Part shown: in pieces, positions 37,700-50,795 of the stretch
How positions within the stretch are numbered: position 1 is the first letter of the stretch
Layout: every line of letters begins with the position of its first letter
NCBI RefSeq assembly: GCF_020882245.1
Contig: NC_083598.1
Span: 49,265,858-49,329,857, forward strand
DNA: 64,000 nucleotides
Direction: 5' to 3'
Source: Rhopalosiphum padi
Taxonomy: Eukaryota > Arthropoda > Insecta > Hemiptera > Aphididae
The notes under the pieces: generated by a model
What the model was told of the DNA's origin: nothing
The model's database searches: none
The model's input: the letters and a program-made list of their open reading frames with translations, nothing else
Made by a program: the position numbers and the translations under genes

Positions 37700-37900
37700 C
37701 GTATACATTTGTTAGGATACCATACCCTCCCCACCAGTCCCCACCCGTCGGTGATGACCCGCGGTTAAAACGTCCAGTTTGTTGGAGTTAATAATATATG
37801 CACCTGTGGAGTCTGTCGTTTTTTTTTTTTTAACAAACTAGCCGTATTACTCGGCATTGCACTGCAGCGATACCTGAAATTTAAATGGCAAACCACTTAC

Positions 37901-39785
37901 ACGGCGAATAGTAATAACTAATGAGGCAATTTTTTTTTTTTGCTTGCGTGTAATCAATCGCAAACAGCTGAAATGAACGAATATATATTTTAATGTTATT
38001 CCAGTAAGTAATACGCAGCTACTTTAAAATAGCATTTTTAATCTGTTATATGAACTAACCTACCTCGAATCGTCAATATCTATCGAATATTTTTCGGTTC
38101 TATAAACCTCAGTCGGGCAGTGCCACTTAAACATAATAACCGTCATCTGTGGCATATATACTACAGCTCTTACGAACCTTTTGCAAATAATATTTGTGTG
38201 AAACTCGGTGCCAATTGGGCCAAAAATGTGAGTTTTCATATTCGTCGTTTAGGTATAACTCGATTATTATAGTACCTATCTATAACTAGCAGACTGCCTA
38301 TCATAGTCTGTCTATCATTTCTATTTTATTTTAGTTTTTTTATCAAAATTTTATTTTATTTTAGTACATAAACCTCAACTATAATACATTTTAAAAGTTG
38401 TTACTTTTTACAAAATTATATTTTTATTAATCTTATATAGAATAACTATATTAATCACTATTATATAATATACCTATAAGCTTAAAATATGAAAAAAATA
38501 ATAAAATATAGAAAATTATATCCAATCATGATAACTATTATTTTATCTACAACTAATGGCAATCTTATAGTTTAAATGAACGAAAATAAAAATTCATGTG
38601 TGAGCCATCTTATAGCCACTTATTGGTGTTGAACCTTGAAATAGGAAGCTACAAACATTTACTGAGTCTTGAAGATTCTATTGATAACATTCAATTTATA
38701 TTTTGATTTTCATAATCAACATCAAATTAGAATATTAATATTTATAAAAAAATTCTACTGCGTTCATTAATATGTTGAATATCTAAAATATATTATTGTT
38801 AGTATTCATATTTTTTATTTACGAGTAAGTACTCGTATAAACTCAAAACTTACCATTTTATGAATATAATATATTTCCGCATCATATATTAAATTATACT
38901 ATATTATATCGTGTAACAATACGTTCCTATTTCATAGTAATACTATGATACATGATACATGGTTATTACTATTATATTATCACGAAATTTTTCTGGAACT
39001 AATTTGAATAAATTCTTCGTAAAATTATATTTCCATAACGATTTATTATAATATTATAACTAATCATGGTTATTAGATACGACAATAGGTTGTTGCATTA
39101 TACGTGTATTTAAATGTATGATTTTGTTTTTATTTATAATACAAAACAGATCAAGATCCAAACAATGAAACATGCTGTTACTCGTACATTTGAAAATTAA
39201 ATAACAATACAATTACATATTGTGAATTGCACGCATGGCTATTATTCTGCAAACTGTTTGCTAATATATTTTTTAACCGTATATTATGATAATAATATAT
39301 AAATACATAATATGTAAACCGAAAATTCAGGAATATACCACACTTATAACTAGTAAAATATAATTTACAACAATAAAGATTATATTAACATTCATCGAGT
39401 TTTCATCTGATCGCAATCGTATACTTATTAATATATTTTTCTTTGTCATTCATATTATAATAATTGAAAATAGTTTTTATATTTTTTATTATGCTTAAGT
39501 TAACATTTTTTTTCGTGCACTAAACGCTCAGTTCTGGTTTAATATAATTTTGTACGATATTGTGTATCGTAACAATAAGTTATAAGTTATAACGCATATT
39601 ATGAAGTATATTTAAAAAAATATGAAGATGCGATTACTCTTGGAATTTGTTTTCATTATACTTGTATGGACTGTAAAGGCATAATGCAGTGATGATAATT
39701 ATTTACAATCGAAAGCGTAATTTAATGTAATATACCTAAACGTATAATTTTTATAGGTGATATATTGACTAATATGTCAACCATT
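37901..39785. other. AT-rich non-coding stretch
   Basis: AT-rich DNA. A CCA|GTAAGT donor-like site near 38005 lacks a credible exon. No other feature is supported. Confidence 0.6.
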
Positions 39786-39789
39786 TGTG

Positions 39790-39955
39790 TTCATTTTTGA
39801 TATTATCATGCCAGAAATCAGAGACCTTTTACGCGCACATATTTTAAAAATATGATGGAATAGTTGTACACATCTTAAAAATGATCATAACAAATATGGA
39901 CTACTTGGAAAAATCATACTGCAGATTTGCAACACGTTTGGACTAATATTGTTTA
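39790..39955 (+). other. Short coding-like frames, uncertain
   Basis: Two short plus-strand pieces have a more protein-like make-up than the surroundings. An ATG at 39809 opens MPEIRDLLRAHILKI. A later frame contains MDYLEKSYCRFATRLD and ends with TAA near 39945. They are in different phases, 330-580 bp upstream of the candidate unit at 40285. They could be remnants of the same degraded element or chance. Confidence 0.12.
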
Positions 39956-40284
39956 TGCAGGGACATTATCATTTTCATAAAACAGTTTATTTTACGAATA
40001 TTTTATTAATCGATATAAAATGCAAACGTCGAATATTGTTATATCGAGTGTATTTAGTATGAAAAATAACAATAATATATTTATATCGTTCTGTATTTTT
40101 CCTCAAACAAAGTATATTATATTATTACTTTAATTTTAACGCCATGTACGTTATACCTTAAGTTTAAAATATGTACAATAATCATTCTCAATATTATGTA
40201 AATGGGCGTTTTATTTGGATTTTTCTAACCTAACACATTATCACATGTACGTACAATAAATTCTAAATAAAAATCGTATTATAG

Positions 40285-40294
40285 CTATATAAAG
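40285..40294 (+). promoter_or_regulatory. TATA-box-like element
   Basis: CTATATAAAG matches the TATAWAAR consensus and lies 94-103 bp upstream of the ATG at 40388. In AT-rich DNA such matches are frequent; its position ahead of the candidate coding unit is the only reason for calling it. Confidence 0.3.
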
Positions 40295-40387
40295 TTGTTG
40301 CTGTCTTACTAGTAACTTATGAATAACAAAGGTTTATTATAAATTTATCTTGTGCTTACGTGCCACACAGTTTGACATTTTTGAAAA

Positions 40388-40757
40388 ATGGACGTAGCAT
40401 TTCATCTAGCTGCTTGTCATAGTACGAAGGTACATTTATAATCGTTTTACCATTTTTTTTTCTACATCACTTATAACTACGACCAACTCGAGACATTGGT
40501 AAAAAACGCTTTGATCGAAAATCGTCTTGAATCAAAAGTTTATGATATGGAGGACGTGAAAAAATACACTGACGACGATCGTTGACACTATAGGTATTGA
40601 TCAACGGACCGTGGTCGTTGACGTAAAAAGGTCTGAAAAATCTATCTTCGAATAGATCTTAAGGTCTATAGAACCTCGTTATAAAAGTCACGGATAGACG
40701 TATTTGAAAAGTCGAGTGATCCTCGACCAAACGTTCCCCGCGCTCTCCGAAGATTGA
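40388..40757 (+). pseudogene. Coding-like unit with shifted frames, unidentified
   Basis: An ATG at 40388 opens MDVAFHLAACHSTK and reads on to a TAA at 40439-40441. The same frame then stays open from 40442 to TGA at 40583-40585 and contains TLVKNALIENRLESKVYD and MEDVKKYTDDDR. A 63-bp intron (40430-40492, GT..AG) would remove the TAA and keep phase. From 40560 a second frame, shifted by one, is open to TAG at 40653-40655 (TTIVDTIGIDQRTVVVDVKR within it), overlapping the first by 26 bp. A third block (40698-40757) reads TYLKSRVILDQTFPALSED. Two AATAAA signals follow at 40808-40817. The relay of frames suggests a decayed gene with frameshifts, or a gene with very small exons. No family was identified. 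Confidence 0.35.
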
Positions 40758-40807
40758 CGGGTGTTAAGCGGATTCACAAAGACACCACATTATTCACAAG
40801 TTCTTTG

Positions 40808-40817
40808 AATAAATAAA
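40808..40817 (+). terminator. Tandem polyadenylation signals
   Basis: Two overlapping AATAAA hexamers begin 51 bp after the last stop of the coding-like unit. The position suits a 3' end. AATAAA is common by chance in this DNA, so this supports the unit only in combination with the upstream features. Confidence 0.3.
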
Positions 40818-43800
40818 ATGTTTCATATATGCCTTTACGTTATTTATAAATTATAACTTATTGCATTTTTATACTTTAATACGGGTATAGGTTTGGAATA
40901 TGCCGGAAAAAAACTTTGATAGTATATATTCGATTAACGCGTGCTATATGCTGGTTTTAATTTCATACTGGTTATCACATATAAGTAATAATAAATATTT
41001 TATTATCATCAGTTATGTGACTGTTTCGTATAACCACTGAAATATGTATAAATGTATATTATGTATATTATACTGTACTGCACCTAACTTAACCACTTTC
41101 GTCTCGTCACAGCTGATCTAACTATTGTCATATTATTCTCAGAAACGATCAACAATTCAAAAAAAAATATATACATATATAAATTATGTGTCTCGGAAAT
41201 AATATATTATCCACTGATGTTTTGAAATATATTTTTTTTATGTTAACATATAAAAGATTTGTTGTATTTAACCATATATCTGCGGTTACAAGTGGCATAT
41301 CGTGCAGAATATTTATCAAATTTTAGGGAACATTTCTAAAATATACGCAAACGTTTGTTATCCTACCGGGAGTTCTTAGCCCTTTCTGAAATATGAGCCT
41401 TTTCAGTTACAAAATATATCAATGAATCCCTTATATGTATATAAAAAAAAATGATTTTGGTTATGATATTTCATTATTATAATACATTTAGTAATAATTA
41501 TCATAATCAATATTTAGAAAATCCAAACTGACATTGATATCTGTGTAATACCTCTCAATAATTGCATTGTAGATTTTGTCAGTGTACAATGTACATTAAC
41601 ATTTGATTACATCGATTGATTGCACATCCTAATGTACAATTTATTTTGATTTTAAATAAATTATATCATCTTTTACTAGATTTGAATCGTCAATATTATT
41701 GAAGTTCATAGGAAAATAATATGTGTATCCATGTTTTTGCATTTTAATATGTACATAGTACAATTTAAATAAAATATTACTACTTGTCGTAAATACATTG
41801 AAAAGTTAAATTTAATCACAACAATTTAAACTTTTTACCCATTACCTCTATCATAATATTTCACGTTCGTTAATCAAATTTTACACAATTAATCAAACTT
41901 TATTTTGAGAAAATAAAAACTATTAGATTCATTTAAAGGAAAACCTAAAAATTCGACAAATCACTACCGTATAATATTTCTGTATACGTGGCCAAATTTT
42001 AGTTATATCATTAGTTGAATAGAATTTTACTTCAAATGTATATATATATATATATATATTATATTAGTTATACTAAGTATTGTTCATATAATATGTTTTT
42101 ATAAAACAATACTTTTTGAATAAGTTCAATAAAAATATATATCAAATTGGTTGTGTTATAGTAAAACTATAAGAGACGTTTAAACACACATAAATTACTG
42201 TGATACCTACATAAATCAAAACATTGTAATAGGAAATCAAATATCTAAATACATATCTGATTAGTGAATGTTCATTTTCCTGCAATTATTAATGCTGGTT
42301 GATTACACAAATTGTATTTGATTTATGTAACATGACTCAAACTTGATATATATTTACAATAGTGTAGCTAATTAATATTAATTGCATTTTCAAAATACCA
42401 TCATATGTATAGAAAGTGTAATTAAGAATATAACACACTATAATATTGTATTAGTTATTTCTAATACTTTTTCAATTACTTAAGAATTTTTATTTGTGCT
42501 AAATTAGCCTACAATTTGATAGCTGTATTCACCAATTCACTATTGAGAATGAAAACTTTTATTGCTGTGGATTAATTTTATTTATGTCTGACTATTATGC
42601 TTAATGTAAAAGATAGAGTAACAAATATACATTAGCAAACGACACATTCAGTAATATATAGAACTGAATGATTTAGAATTTAAAATTAATAGAAAAGTAA
42701 AACAAAGTAATATTATATGATAATATGTATTTTATTATGAAATATTATTTTTATTATTTTAAAAAACATTAATTCATATAAATAATATTAAATAATTATT
42801 TTTAAATATGTATTAACTAATACTAGTAATGTGTACGTACTACTTGTATTCATAACAAATTAAATCGTTGAGTAACGTTGTTATTTTAAGAGATTGTGGT
42901 ATTTAATATCGTATGTTATGTTTATTTTTTATATGTGTTTAATATTAAGGTATCAAGTTGTAAAAATAAAATAAAAAAATTGATAAGTATTTAAAGTGTT
43001 TTCGGTGTTTTATATTTAAATGTATTTATATTTGTCAATGTGAACAGTTTCTATTGATTGTTTTTAACACGGTAGATAAAAAGTAGCATCACTATCTTAC
43101 AGGTTACTTTTTTGTAGAATAAATATTTTTAAAAAGCTCAAACACTAGTACAAGCAACAACATCATACCGACTATTTCTAAAAATTGTCTTGCTTTGTAA
43201 AATACCACATTGACATACAAAATAAATTAACGGATGTCGTTTTTTTTCTGACGCCCCGGGTGGCCTTAAAGCTTAACACGAGGCACTTGAGACTATAATA
43301 ATATAAGGAATACACGAGTCGTAATAAAAATATAAAGATATTCTCTCTACGAAAATCTACTATTCGTATTTTTATTTGATCAGTAACTCTATATAATATT
43401 TGTACAAAGTTATAATAAACTGAATCTAGGAGTCATCGATATAATATTAATCAACTATAATATTTTTAAATTTAATTTCTGTAGCTTTAAAAGCATATTG
43501 TATGAATAATAAAATATTAAATAATATTATTTTTTATTTTTTATTTATGTTTTTATTTTTATAATAGTTTTAGTATAAACCGTTTTATTTTTAGATTATG
43601 AGTGAAAGATGATTATTGATTTCGAGCAATTTTAATTTTAAATTAAATTAATTGTTAATTTTATAAACAAATAGATTTAAAAAATAATATAATAATTATA
43701 ATAAGTATAATATACGCATGTACTCTTCTATTAACAATATTGGCCAAGTATAAATAGTTTACAAAAAGTATCAACTGAATATAATATCAGAATAGTAGTG

Positions 43801-44345
43801 AGTTTATATTCTTATTTCCTCTTTAAGAACAAGAAAACTCAACAGACATCCGTAGAAACATTTTTAAGTAACGTCAGCATTTGTAGTTTCGACCAAGTAA
43901 CGCTATGAATGAAATACGTATTTCTAATGCTATTTGATTTATCGTTGTATTCAAATATTCAATATCAAAACACAATAAATTTCAGCAGTGTAAGCATACG
44001 GGCAGACGTGTGTAAAGAGAGTCGAAAACCTAACACTTGATATCTGTATAATTTCCGGCGTTTTTTTTTTTTTATTGTAATTGTACATGAAATATGATAT
44101 TAATAAACAATATAGTTCCATCGGTTTTTGTCGATTTCAAAGAGAAGAAAAAAAAACTATGCAAAGGGTTTTCGCCAACATCCTATACTTTATTGCAATT
44201 GTTGTTTTTTTCATGTCGAGAAAACAGTGGATCGCAAAATTGGAATTTTTTTAACCAATTACAATTTTTTTAAGTGGTTACTCGTGTATGTCGTATCTAG
44301 ACATATTTTTTCCAACAGTGATAAAAATAATTAAATAGGTATAAT
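40818..44345. other. AT-rich desert
   Basis: AT-rich sequence with a (TA)n run at 42039-42059 and an inverted pair, TGTACATTA and TAATGTACA, near 41590-41640. A short CG-bearing piece (TCTGACGCCCCGGGTGGCC) lies at about 43248. A TTG-initiated frame at 44128-44334 is not convincing. No gene was found. Confidence 0.6.
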
Positions 44346-44628
44346 ATATTCTATCTCGTATCCATCACCACGTACGCGCGAGTGCCTATACTTTACGCAC
44401 GGTGTAACGTCTCACATGTATATATTAGATAATGGGGCGCTGCGAAATAATAGCTCGTATAGTAATTAACCTAAAAGCTTCAGCAACAACGTGCATCGCG
44501 ACATTTGGCTAGTTCACACGCAAATCCGCCGAGAAAATAATTTCCTCGCGAAAAAAAAAACGTTTGCCCGCCACCACCCGCAATCGGCGAGCGGATTACT
44601 CGCCTTTTTCTTCTCGCGCAAATGCTCA

Positions 44629-44637
44629 CATATATAG
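44629..44637 (+). promoter_or_regulatory. TATA-box-like element
   Basis: CATATATAG lies about 90 bp upstream of the ATG at 44726, inside the CG-dense island where AT-rich 9-mers are less expected by chance than elsewhere in the window. Confidence 0.3.
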
Positions 44638-44725
44638 AGCCTTTACTCACGCATGAGTTTACTGTTGTACTATACGTGACGTGTGCGACGAGTCCGTTTG
44701 CCGCGAGTCATTATATTATTATCAG

Positions 44726-44842
44726 ATGGCTGCGCGGAGGTCGTCTCCGTCTTCGTCATCGTCGTCTTCGTCATCGTCGTCGTCGTCGTCGTCATCGTCA
44801 AAGGACCCGACACGTGGTGTGGTAATTGTAAGACCGTCGTAA
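44726..44842 (+). CDS. Serine-rich short frame after TATA box
   Basis: The ATG opens 38 codons: MAARRSSP, then 17 consecutive serines (residues 9-25), then KDPTRGVVIVRPS and stop. The Ser run is encoded by mixed TCG/TCA/TCT codons rather than one pure repeat. The frame is also open upstream to about 44650. A GTAAGA donor lies inside the last codons. Alternative readings of the same repeat give poly-Arg (plus strand) and poly-Thr (minus strand), so the homopolymer itself is not proof. It could be the N-terminus of a low-complexity nuclear protein spliced to an exon outside the island, an upstream ORF, or a non-coding repeat. Confidence 0.25.
   Translation: MAARRSSPSSSSSSSSSSSSSSSSSKDPTRGVVIVRPS
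44741..44799. repeat. (TCG)n-type trinucleotide repeat
   Basis: An imperfect TCG/TCA/TCT trinucleotide array. Confidence 0.85.
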
Positions 44843-44917
44843 AAGCATAAACCAACGCAGACGGTTCGGGACGTGGAAGGTAGTCGACGGCACGGCGGCG
44901 GTGTCGGTGGCTCCTAG

Positions 44918-45187
44918 ATGATTAATAACGTCCGACCGAAAACGTCATGTGATGTACTCCCGGAGGTGTTGGCGGCGGCGTCGGCGGCGGAGTCGGCAGT
45001 GGCGTTAGTGGCGGTGTGGCGGGATCGACCGGCAGTGGCGGCGCGAGTTTGTTATCAATCAAACAGCGCTTTGCGTTGTTGTCCGGACCCGCAGTGGGAG
45101 CACGGCGAAGGGCTGTGGAGCAACGCGCGAGCGGGTTTTCCCGGAGCATTATTCACGTCGATTGAAATCACTGCGGTTCGCCTCTAA
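44918..45187 (+). CDS. 89-codon Ala-rich ATG frame overlapping Gly-rich frame
   Basis: A CTCCTAG precedes an ATG at 44918. The frame opens MINNVRPKTSCDVLPEVLAA, is Ala/Val-rich in the middle, and ends with PGALFTSIEITAVRL at a TAA (45185-45187). The next frame (44953-45165) encodes a Gly-rich stretch (GGVGGGVGGGVGSGV), and the minus strand encodes a Pro/Thr-rich one (PPLTPLPTPPPTPPPTPP). All three are open because the GGCGTC-type repeat lacks stops, so at most one is real. The GC-rich context, real ATG and non-repetitive C-terminal half make the first frame worth testing. No domain was identified. Confidence 0.2.
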   Translation: MINNVRPKTSCDVLPEVLAAASAAESAVALVAVWRDRPAVAARVCYQSNSALRCCPDPQWEHGEGLWSNARAGFPGALFTSIEITAVRL

Positions 45188-45750
45188 TCTACATTTCACC
45201 CCTGCCCGGGGGGATGCTGCGGCGGGACCGTTTCGAGTATCGTTTTAAAACCAATTATAAATGAAATACGTTTAACGTACTATTACGATAGCGCGTTAGA
45301 AAAAAAAAATAACAATAACACTGCTATAACAGTATAACAGCTCACGGACGGACGTTTTGACCGCCTAAACTCGTAATTTATGTTATTTTGTTTTTTATAT
45401 AAATATTTTTACGATTATGCCGTGTATAATAATATAATAATATGTATTATAAGCTCGGACGGTCGTCGAGATAAGATTGAATTATTATCATTTAATACCT
45501 ACTCATTTTCCAATATTATTTGTGTCACCGAACACGATACTACTGCACTGTGCGTGAAAACGTGTACATATTAAATATCGTGTTTTGTTTTATTTTTATT
45601 ATTTTTATTCTTGGAACTGCGGTCGGTTTAAAATATAACATTCTATATCATATATTATTACGTGACGCGCGCGTATAGTAGAAAAGATATAAATTACGCA
45701 AAGTCTGACGCGCGCTTCATGACCTAATCTAACTCTGTAGAATATATTAT

Positions 45751-47999
45751 TATACAATATTATAATATTATTTTCCATAATGTATGTACAACGTGTATTT
45801 TATTATGATAAACCTTTTATGGCCATATTAAGAAGGTTTTTCGCGGTGAAATTGATTTTTGTTATTAAGTTTAATAAATTCAAAATACGCATAGTTGTTT
45901 TACAAATATTAACGACTATTATTCTAGACAAAACAAATTTTATTGTTACAAATATAGCTAAATATTATATGAAGTCTCAGGTTTGTAATTTAACGTAAGA
46001 TACAAATGTAAAGCCGTGGAAATTCTATAAACTCCAATTTTACATAATAAATTTCATATTTTCGACGGAACCAGCTAGGGAATTGGATGAAAAAATATGT
46101 GTCATCTCAGTTCGATATTCTCCCCACAATTTTTGGAACCCATTCAATTTAAATCAATATTACAGACACTCATAAATGTTGTAAGTTATATTGTTAATAC
46201 AATTTCTATCATAGAAACAAAAAAATCTCAGTTCTCAGTTGGTATATCTTTTGTAATTTTCTACTGACATCATTGAGGATTGTGTTTAAACAATAACTAA
46301 AAAAATCTATTAATAAAAAAAAAAAAAAATGATAATGGCAACTTTAGACAGATATTTTCTACTACAATAAATCAAAATAACCACACAGTAATCTTACCGT
46401 AAATACTACATGATACATCTGTGAGACTGTCAAAAAATGAATGTACTATAAATACTGATAGGTACAAAGCATTTGATTGGAATATTATTCAAGTACAAAA
46501 TAATTAATATTATAACTAAGAGTTATCTCAATGAATATGTAAAAACTAGCGTAACATTGCATGACACTAATTTTCTAATTTAATTTATGTTTCCGTCTGG
46601 TTGAACATACCGACATAGCTTATTAAATAACCATTCACTTATTTACGAGATTGACGACATAATATTACTTTCATACATCCATTAAATTAAATATAAATAT
46701 TTGTCATTTCTCTATAGGGGTGTATTGTATATATTTGCCTTTGAGCCTTTGACGATACTGCGGTCAAAGTAAGCTCTCATAATACTTTTAAAGGGACGCA
46801 GAAAATCTACTGAAATATTATACTAATCAATACCAAAACTATCCTTTGTTTTTGATTTTTCTTGTTTGGTAAGATTTAATTAGTATTCTTCTTAAAGTTT
46901 GGTGTAGTTTCAGTTACATATACATTGCATGTGTTGCCGTTTGTTTCAACAGGACTGCGTCAAAGGAGATTTGAATAATTATTACTATTACAGTTGTATT
47001 AAACAATTAAAATATAAATAAATAATAAAAAAAAAAAATCCCAATTTATATATAATTTTTTAACATTAGTAATTACTAATTATATATAATATAACAATTG
47101 TATACGTTAAAAAAACATCAAATAATATTTATTTTATCATGAGCCCATTCTTAATGTCCACGTATTTTTTAATGTTACACACTATTTTCAATAATACCTT
47201 AAAAGGGGTACTAGGGAAAATGAAATCATATTATAATATTCTTATTCCGCTATCGTATAATTATTGTACAAGGATGCAATTTTCGTATAACAACTTATAA
47301 AAATGGAGAATCTTTATATGAAATATTTATGATGCCGGATAAGTTAAAAAATAATCCTACAACAAATATAACAAAAACGTATAACAAACATAATTATGAT
47401 AATATTTGTATAAACTCGTTTACTCATTTATTCAGTACATTAAAATGAAAACATTTCTTCCAGTTTTAAAATGAAGGTTAATGAATTTATAATGAAACAA
47501 TACGTTAGTTGTAACATTGTTCGGCGATAAACAAAATATACCAATTTACTTTATGTAAAAAAAAATTAAAGATAATTGTCTTGTAATTTAATGATAGAAA
47601 ACCAAAATAACAAAGTCTACGAAAGTAAATACAAACTTGTAATTTTTATTTGTTTACAAATTATTGTTTTATATTACTCAAACAATTTATTTAAAAATGT
47701 CACGTTTTCTTTGCTAATGGTTATAGTTTTAGTTTTTACTAGTGACTGTTCAAAGCTGTTCTTTACGCTCGATAATAATTTTAAAACACTAGTTTAATGG
47801 TATTTAGTGGTTTTTGAACATAAAAAATAATTTTTAAGCTCTATTATAGATAATGTTTTCATTACTATGGTGGTTATATTTACAGTAAACAAGTAGTTTT
47901 TAACGTCGTAATTAATAAACGTAAATAATAATAAACACATATTTAGACAGAATATTATCGGTGGGAAATTACAATACGTAGGTGTATTATAATATATAT
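45751..47999. other. AT-rich non-coding stretch
   Basis: AT-rich sequence. Plus-strand frames at 45780-45998 and 47576-47797 are Ile/Lys/Phe-rich and typical of chance. Small complex pieces near 46585-46670 and 46730-46790 show no recognised feature. Confidence 0.6.
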
Positions 48000-48310
48000 T
48001 AAGTAGGATAATAATTCTTGAATAATTATAGTAGTTGTAATATAAACTTATTCGCGAGTCTTCCTATTCGGTCGTCTTTCACTTTGCCGTCAAGTAGCGT
48101 AAGTACAAAATGTATTGATATGAAAGTTGTTTGCCAACTGAGTAGCAGCGCCTCACTGATAAACCGATATAATAATATAAAGGCCCATATATACAGGTAT
48201 AATTTTTTTTTAGCGGGCCATTAGCAGTTATTGGTTCAACTAACGCCTATGTACCAGCTAAACGATCATCCGGTATCATGTGAATTTCTTTCGACAATAA
48301 ACGTCTAAAC
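48000..48310. promoter_or_regulatory. Small complex patch with a donor-like site
   Basis: About 300 bp of more balanced sequence. An AGC|GTAAGT junction (exon end 48098) follows about 50 bp of non-repetitive sequence, but no acceptor or open phase is convincing. GGCCCAT and GGGCCATTAG near 48182-48226 form a loose inverted pair. An enhancer fragment is the likeliest reading. Confidence 0.2.
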
Positions 48311-50795
48311 ATATTGAATAAAACATTAAAAATCCATTAGTCATTCATATGCATGCAAATTAAGACAAGAAACTATATTATCTACACGACAACTAAAAGA
48401 TAACTTACTGTAATATATGCATATTATAGTTGAGTTGAATACATTTTGATGGACTCCAAAACGGCAAATCGTACTTTGAGATTAATAATATTGAAGTGTG
48501 AGATATTTATGTGTAGGCGTTTATGGTAGATATAATATGTTATCTACATATCAATTCTGCGCGGAAGTGTTACGATGCTTTCGTAATTCTGACTGCAGCT
48601 GAACTATACAGAAAACAGGATTTCGATTTCGTTATAGTGATGTTTCTGATTTTTAAATTGAACTATAAATTGGAACATTTTAACAGTGAATTCTTAATTA
48701 GGGCATTTAATTATCCATCCAATGTGTTCTAACGAAGCATGTAGTTTATACAATAGAGAAAAACAACGATTTTAATACATTGCAGGTCAGATGAAAAAAA
48801 TTGTTAAATCAAGTAAAATTAAGTGGTTTGAAATTAGATTTCACTAAGACTGATTAAAACCAATGTACTCTTTACACATGAAAAAATAAAACTTTTAGTC
48901 ATCAAAAGGTTTTTTAATAGATGAAAGTTATAATATGTGAAAAGAAAATTTAAGAACTGCAAAATTTCAAGAAAACGAAAATAAATGATTTTGAAATGTA
49001 TTTTTGGTTTTATGTCCAATGTCTAAACACTACGGTCGACCAACTGAACATAATAATTATATTTATATACACTTGCCAATTATTATAAGTATACGACGTA
49101 TGTTCGTTTATCGATATTGCTTTAACCCACGTTATATCGACATATTTACAATGCATGCTGTAAACTGTTTTCGTGCAATTTCTTAGAAAAATTAATTTTA
49201 ATTTTTTGTTGTTTGTAAAATCCTTTTCTACAATTATAAATGTAATAATGTTCAACTAAAAATACTTAATTTCTAAATATTTTTTACCTGAAAAATTTAA
49301 TAAAACAATTTAATTAATTTAGATTTGACATTTTTCGTTCATAAAAATAATTAACAAGAGTGGTTGTATTTTTTATGATTGTTTTTAAATAAAAGCTCCC
49401 CAATTCCGTTTATGCATATTTTTATTTAATACTGCTAATATTTATGTTAACATTGAAGTAAAAATTTCTTATTATATTATTTACATCAGTTTATTATACT
49501 ATTAGTCACATATTATATTAATTCGTTAGAAATAATTTTTTTTTAGAGATATTGACATCGAACATGCTTCATGATTCATGATAAATTATCATTGTCGCTA
49601 TGATATAACGAATGAAAATTACATAAAAACCATAGTTTTTTAAAAATGTAAAAAAACTTAATTCTGTAATAACTAGTTATAAGACTTTTGTTGAATTAAC
49701 TAATTATTTTTAGCAAAAATTTAACATCATACAAAAACACAAACAATATTATAATTGTAATGTTAAAATAAATTTATTATGTGAAGCAGACAACTTTGAA
49801 CTTTTACATGCATAAAATAAGCGATTTCTGGCATGATGGTTTTGTTAACTTACTATAATATATACTATGTAATGTATACATAATTCGTATAATATTGTAT
49901 ATAAATTATAACAACCAACAGACAGAGAAAAAAAAATAATTTTATAGTATTGTTGACCACAATAAAATATGTTTAACAGACCATAACGTAGCATTACTGT
50001 ATAGATATACGATAATACATTATTATAAAGTTGTAAAAAAAAGTCTACTGCGCAAGTAGATGACCGCACAACGCAATTCCTTCTCTGTGGTATAAAGGTA
50101 AATAATTAGGGCTGTTACTTAGTACGTTTTAAAGATTTTTTATCTTAACTATTACTATGCGTAAAATCATATTTTACAGATAATATTTATTTATATCGAT
50201 TGACGGTAATCCTGAACGTTCTTCGAGGACTAGACATTTTTATAATTAAAAAAACACACAATCATTTAATTCAAACGATAATTTATTACAAATTCACATT
50301 TAAAAAAAAAAACTAATTAATATCTCTTTGTTATATACTTTATTAAATACTTTTAAGCTATTTACATCTATGATATCAATTTAATATAAATTTAAGTGGT
50401 TCCAAAAAAAAAAAACGTTATATTTTCCGTAACCTCAATTTTATATTTTATTTGCTTTACACGTGATTACATTTTTCAAAAAAATAAGTAGGTACTGATT
50501 TAAAAAAAAAAGAAATGAACGCATCGATTAAATTATTTGTTGGTGAGAAATCAATGAATATGTTTCAACCGACGATACGTTATTTATCAACTGTAAGTGG
50601 CTTAATGTATAATATGTATACGTTTAAACCAAACATTCTGTCGATCGATAATTTCCAACTTTTACGTTTTGTTTATTATTTTATTTTAAGCATTTTTGAG
50701 CGATCGCTTATTATCCGCAAAAATTTACCAATTTACCAGCCAAAATATATTATATTAAATCTATAGCAAATTGTACATTTCATACCTCATTGTAC
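48311..50795. other. AT-rich desert
   Basis: AT-rich sequence with short Ile/Phe/Asn-rich frames only. No repeat end, RNA gene or convincing exon was found. Confidence 0.65.

Larger units (their letters stand above)
35990..37900. promoter_or_regulatory. CpG-containing island 5 with GAGA/GT tracts
   Basis: A complex 1.9-kb island. It contains a compound (CG)n-(GT)n-(GA)n tract (36209-36330), (AAT)n (37051-37101), (TA)n (37667-37695), and GC-rich blocks around 36620-36780, 36860-37045 and 37315-37615. GAGAG repeats are the binding sites of GAGA-factor-type proteins at insect promoters and Polycomb elements. A promoter or regulatory role is inferred from this and the CpG content. Confidence 0.4.
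44350..45750. promoter_or_regulatory. CpG-containing island 6, promoter-like
   Basis: The most CG-dense region of the window. It contains a TATA-like element (44629-44637), a (TCG)n tract, a GGC/GTC-rich block at 44890-45045 and GC-rich sequence to about 45235. Such an island with a TATA box and repeat-encoded homopolymer frames looks like the 5' end of a regulatory gene. No conserved domain lies in the window to confirm this. Confidence 0.4.
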
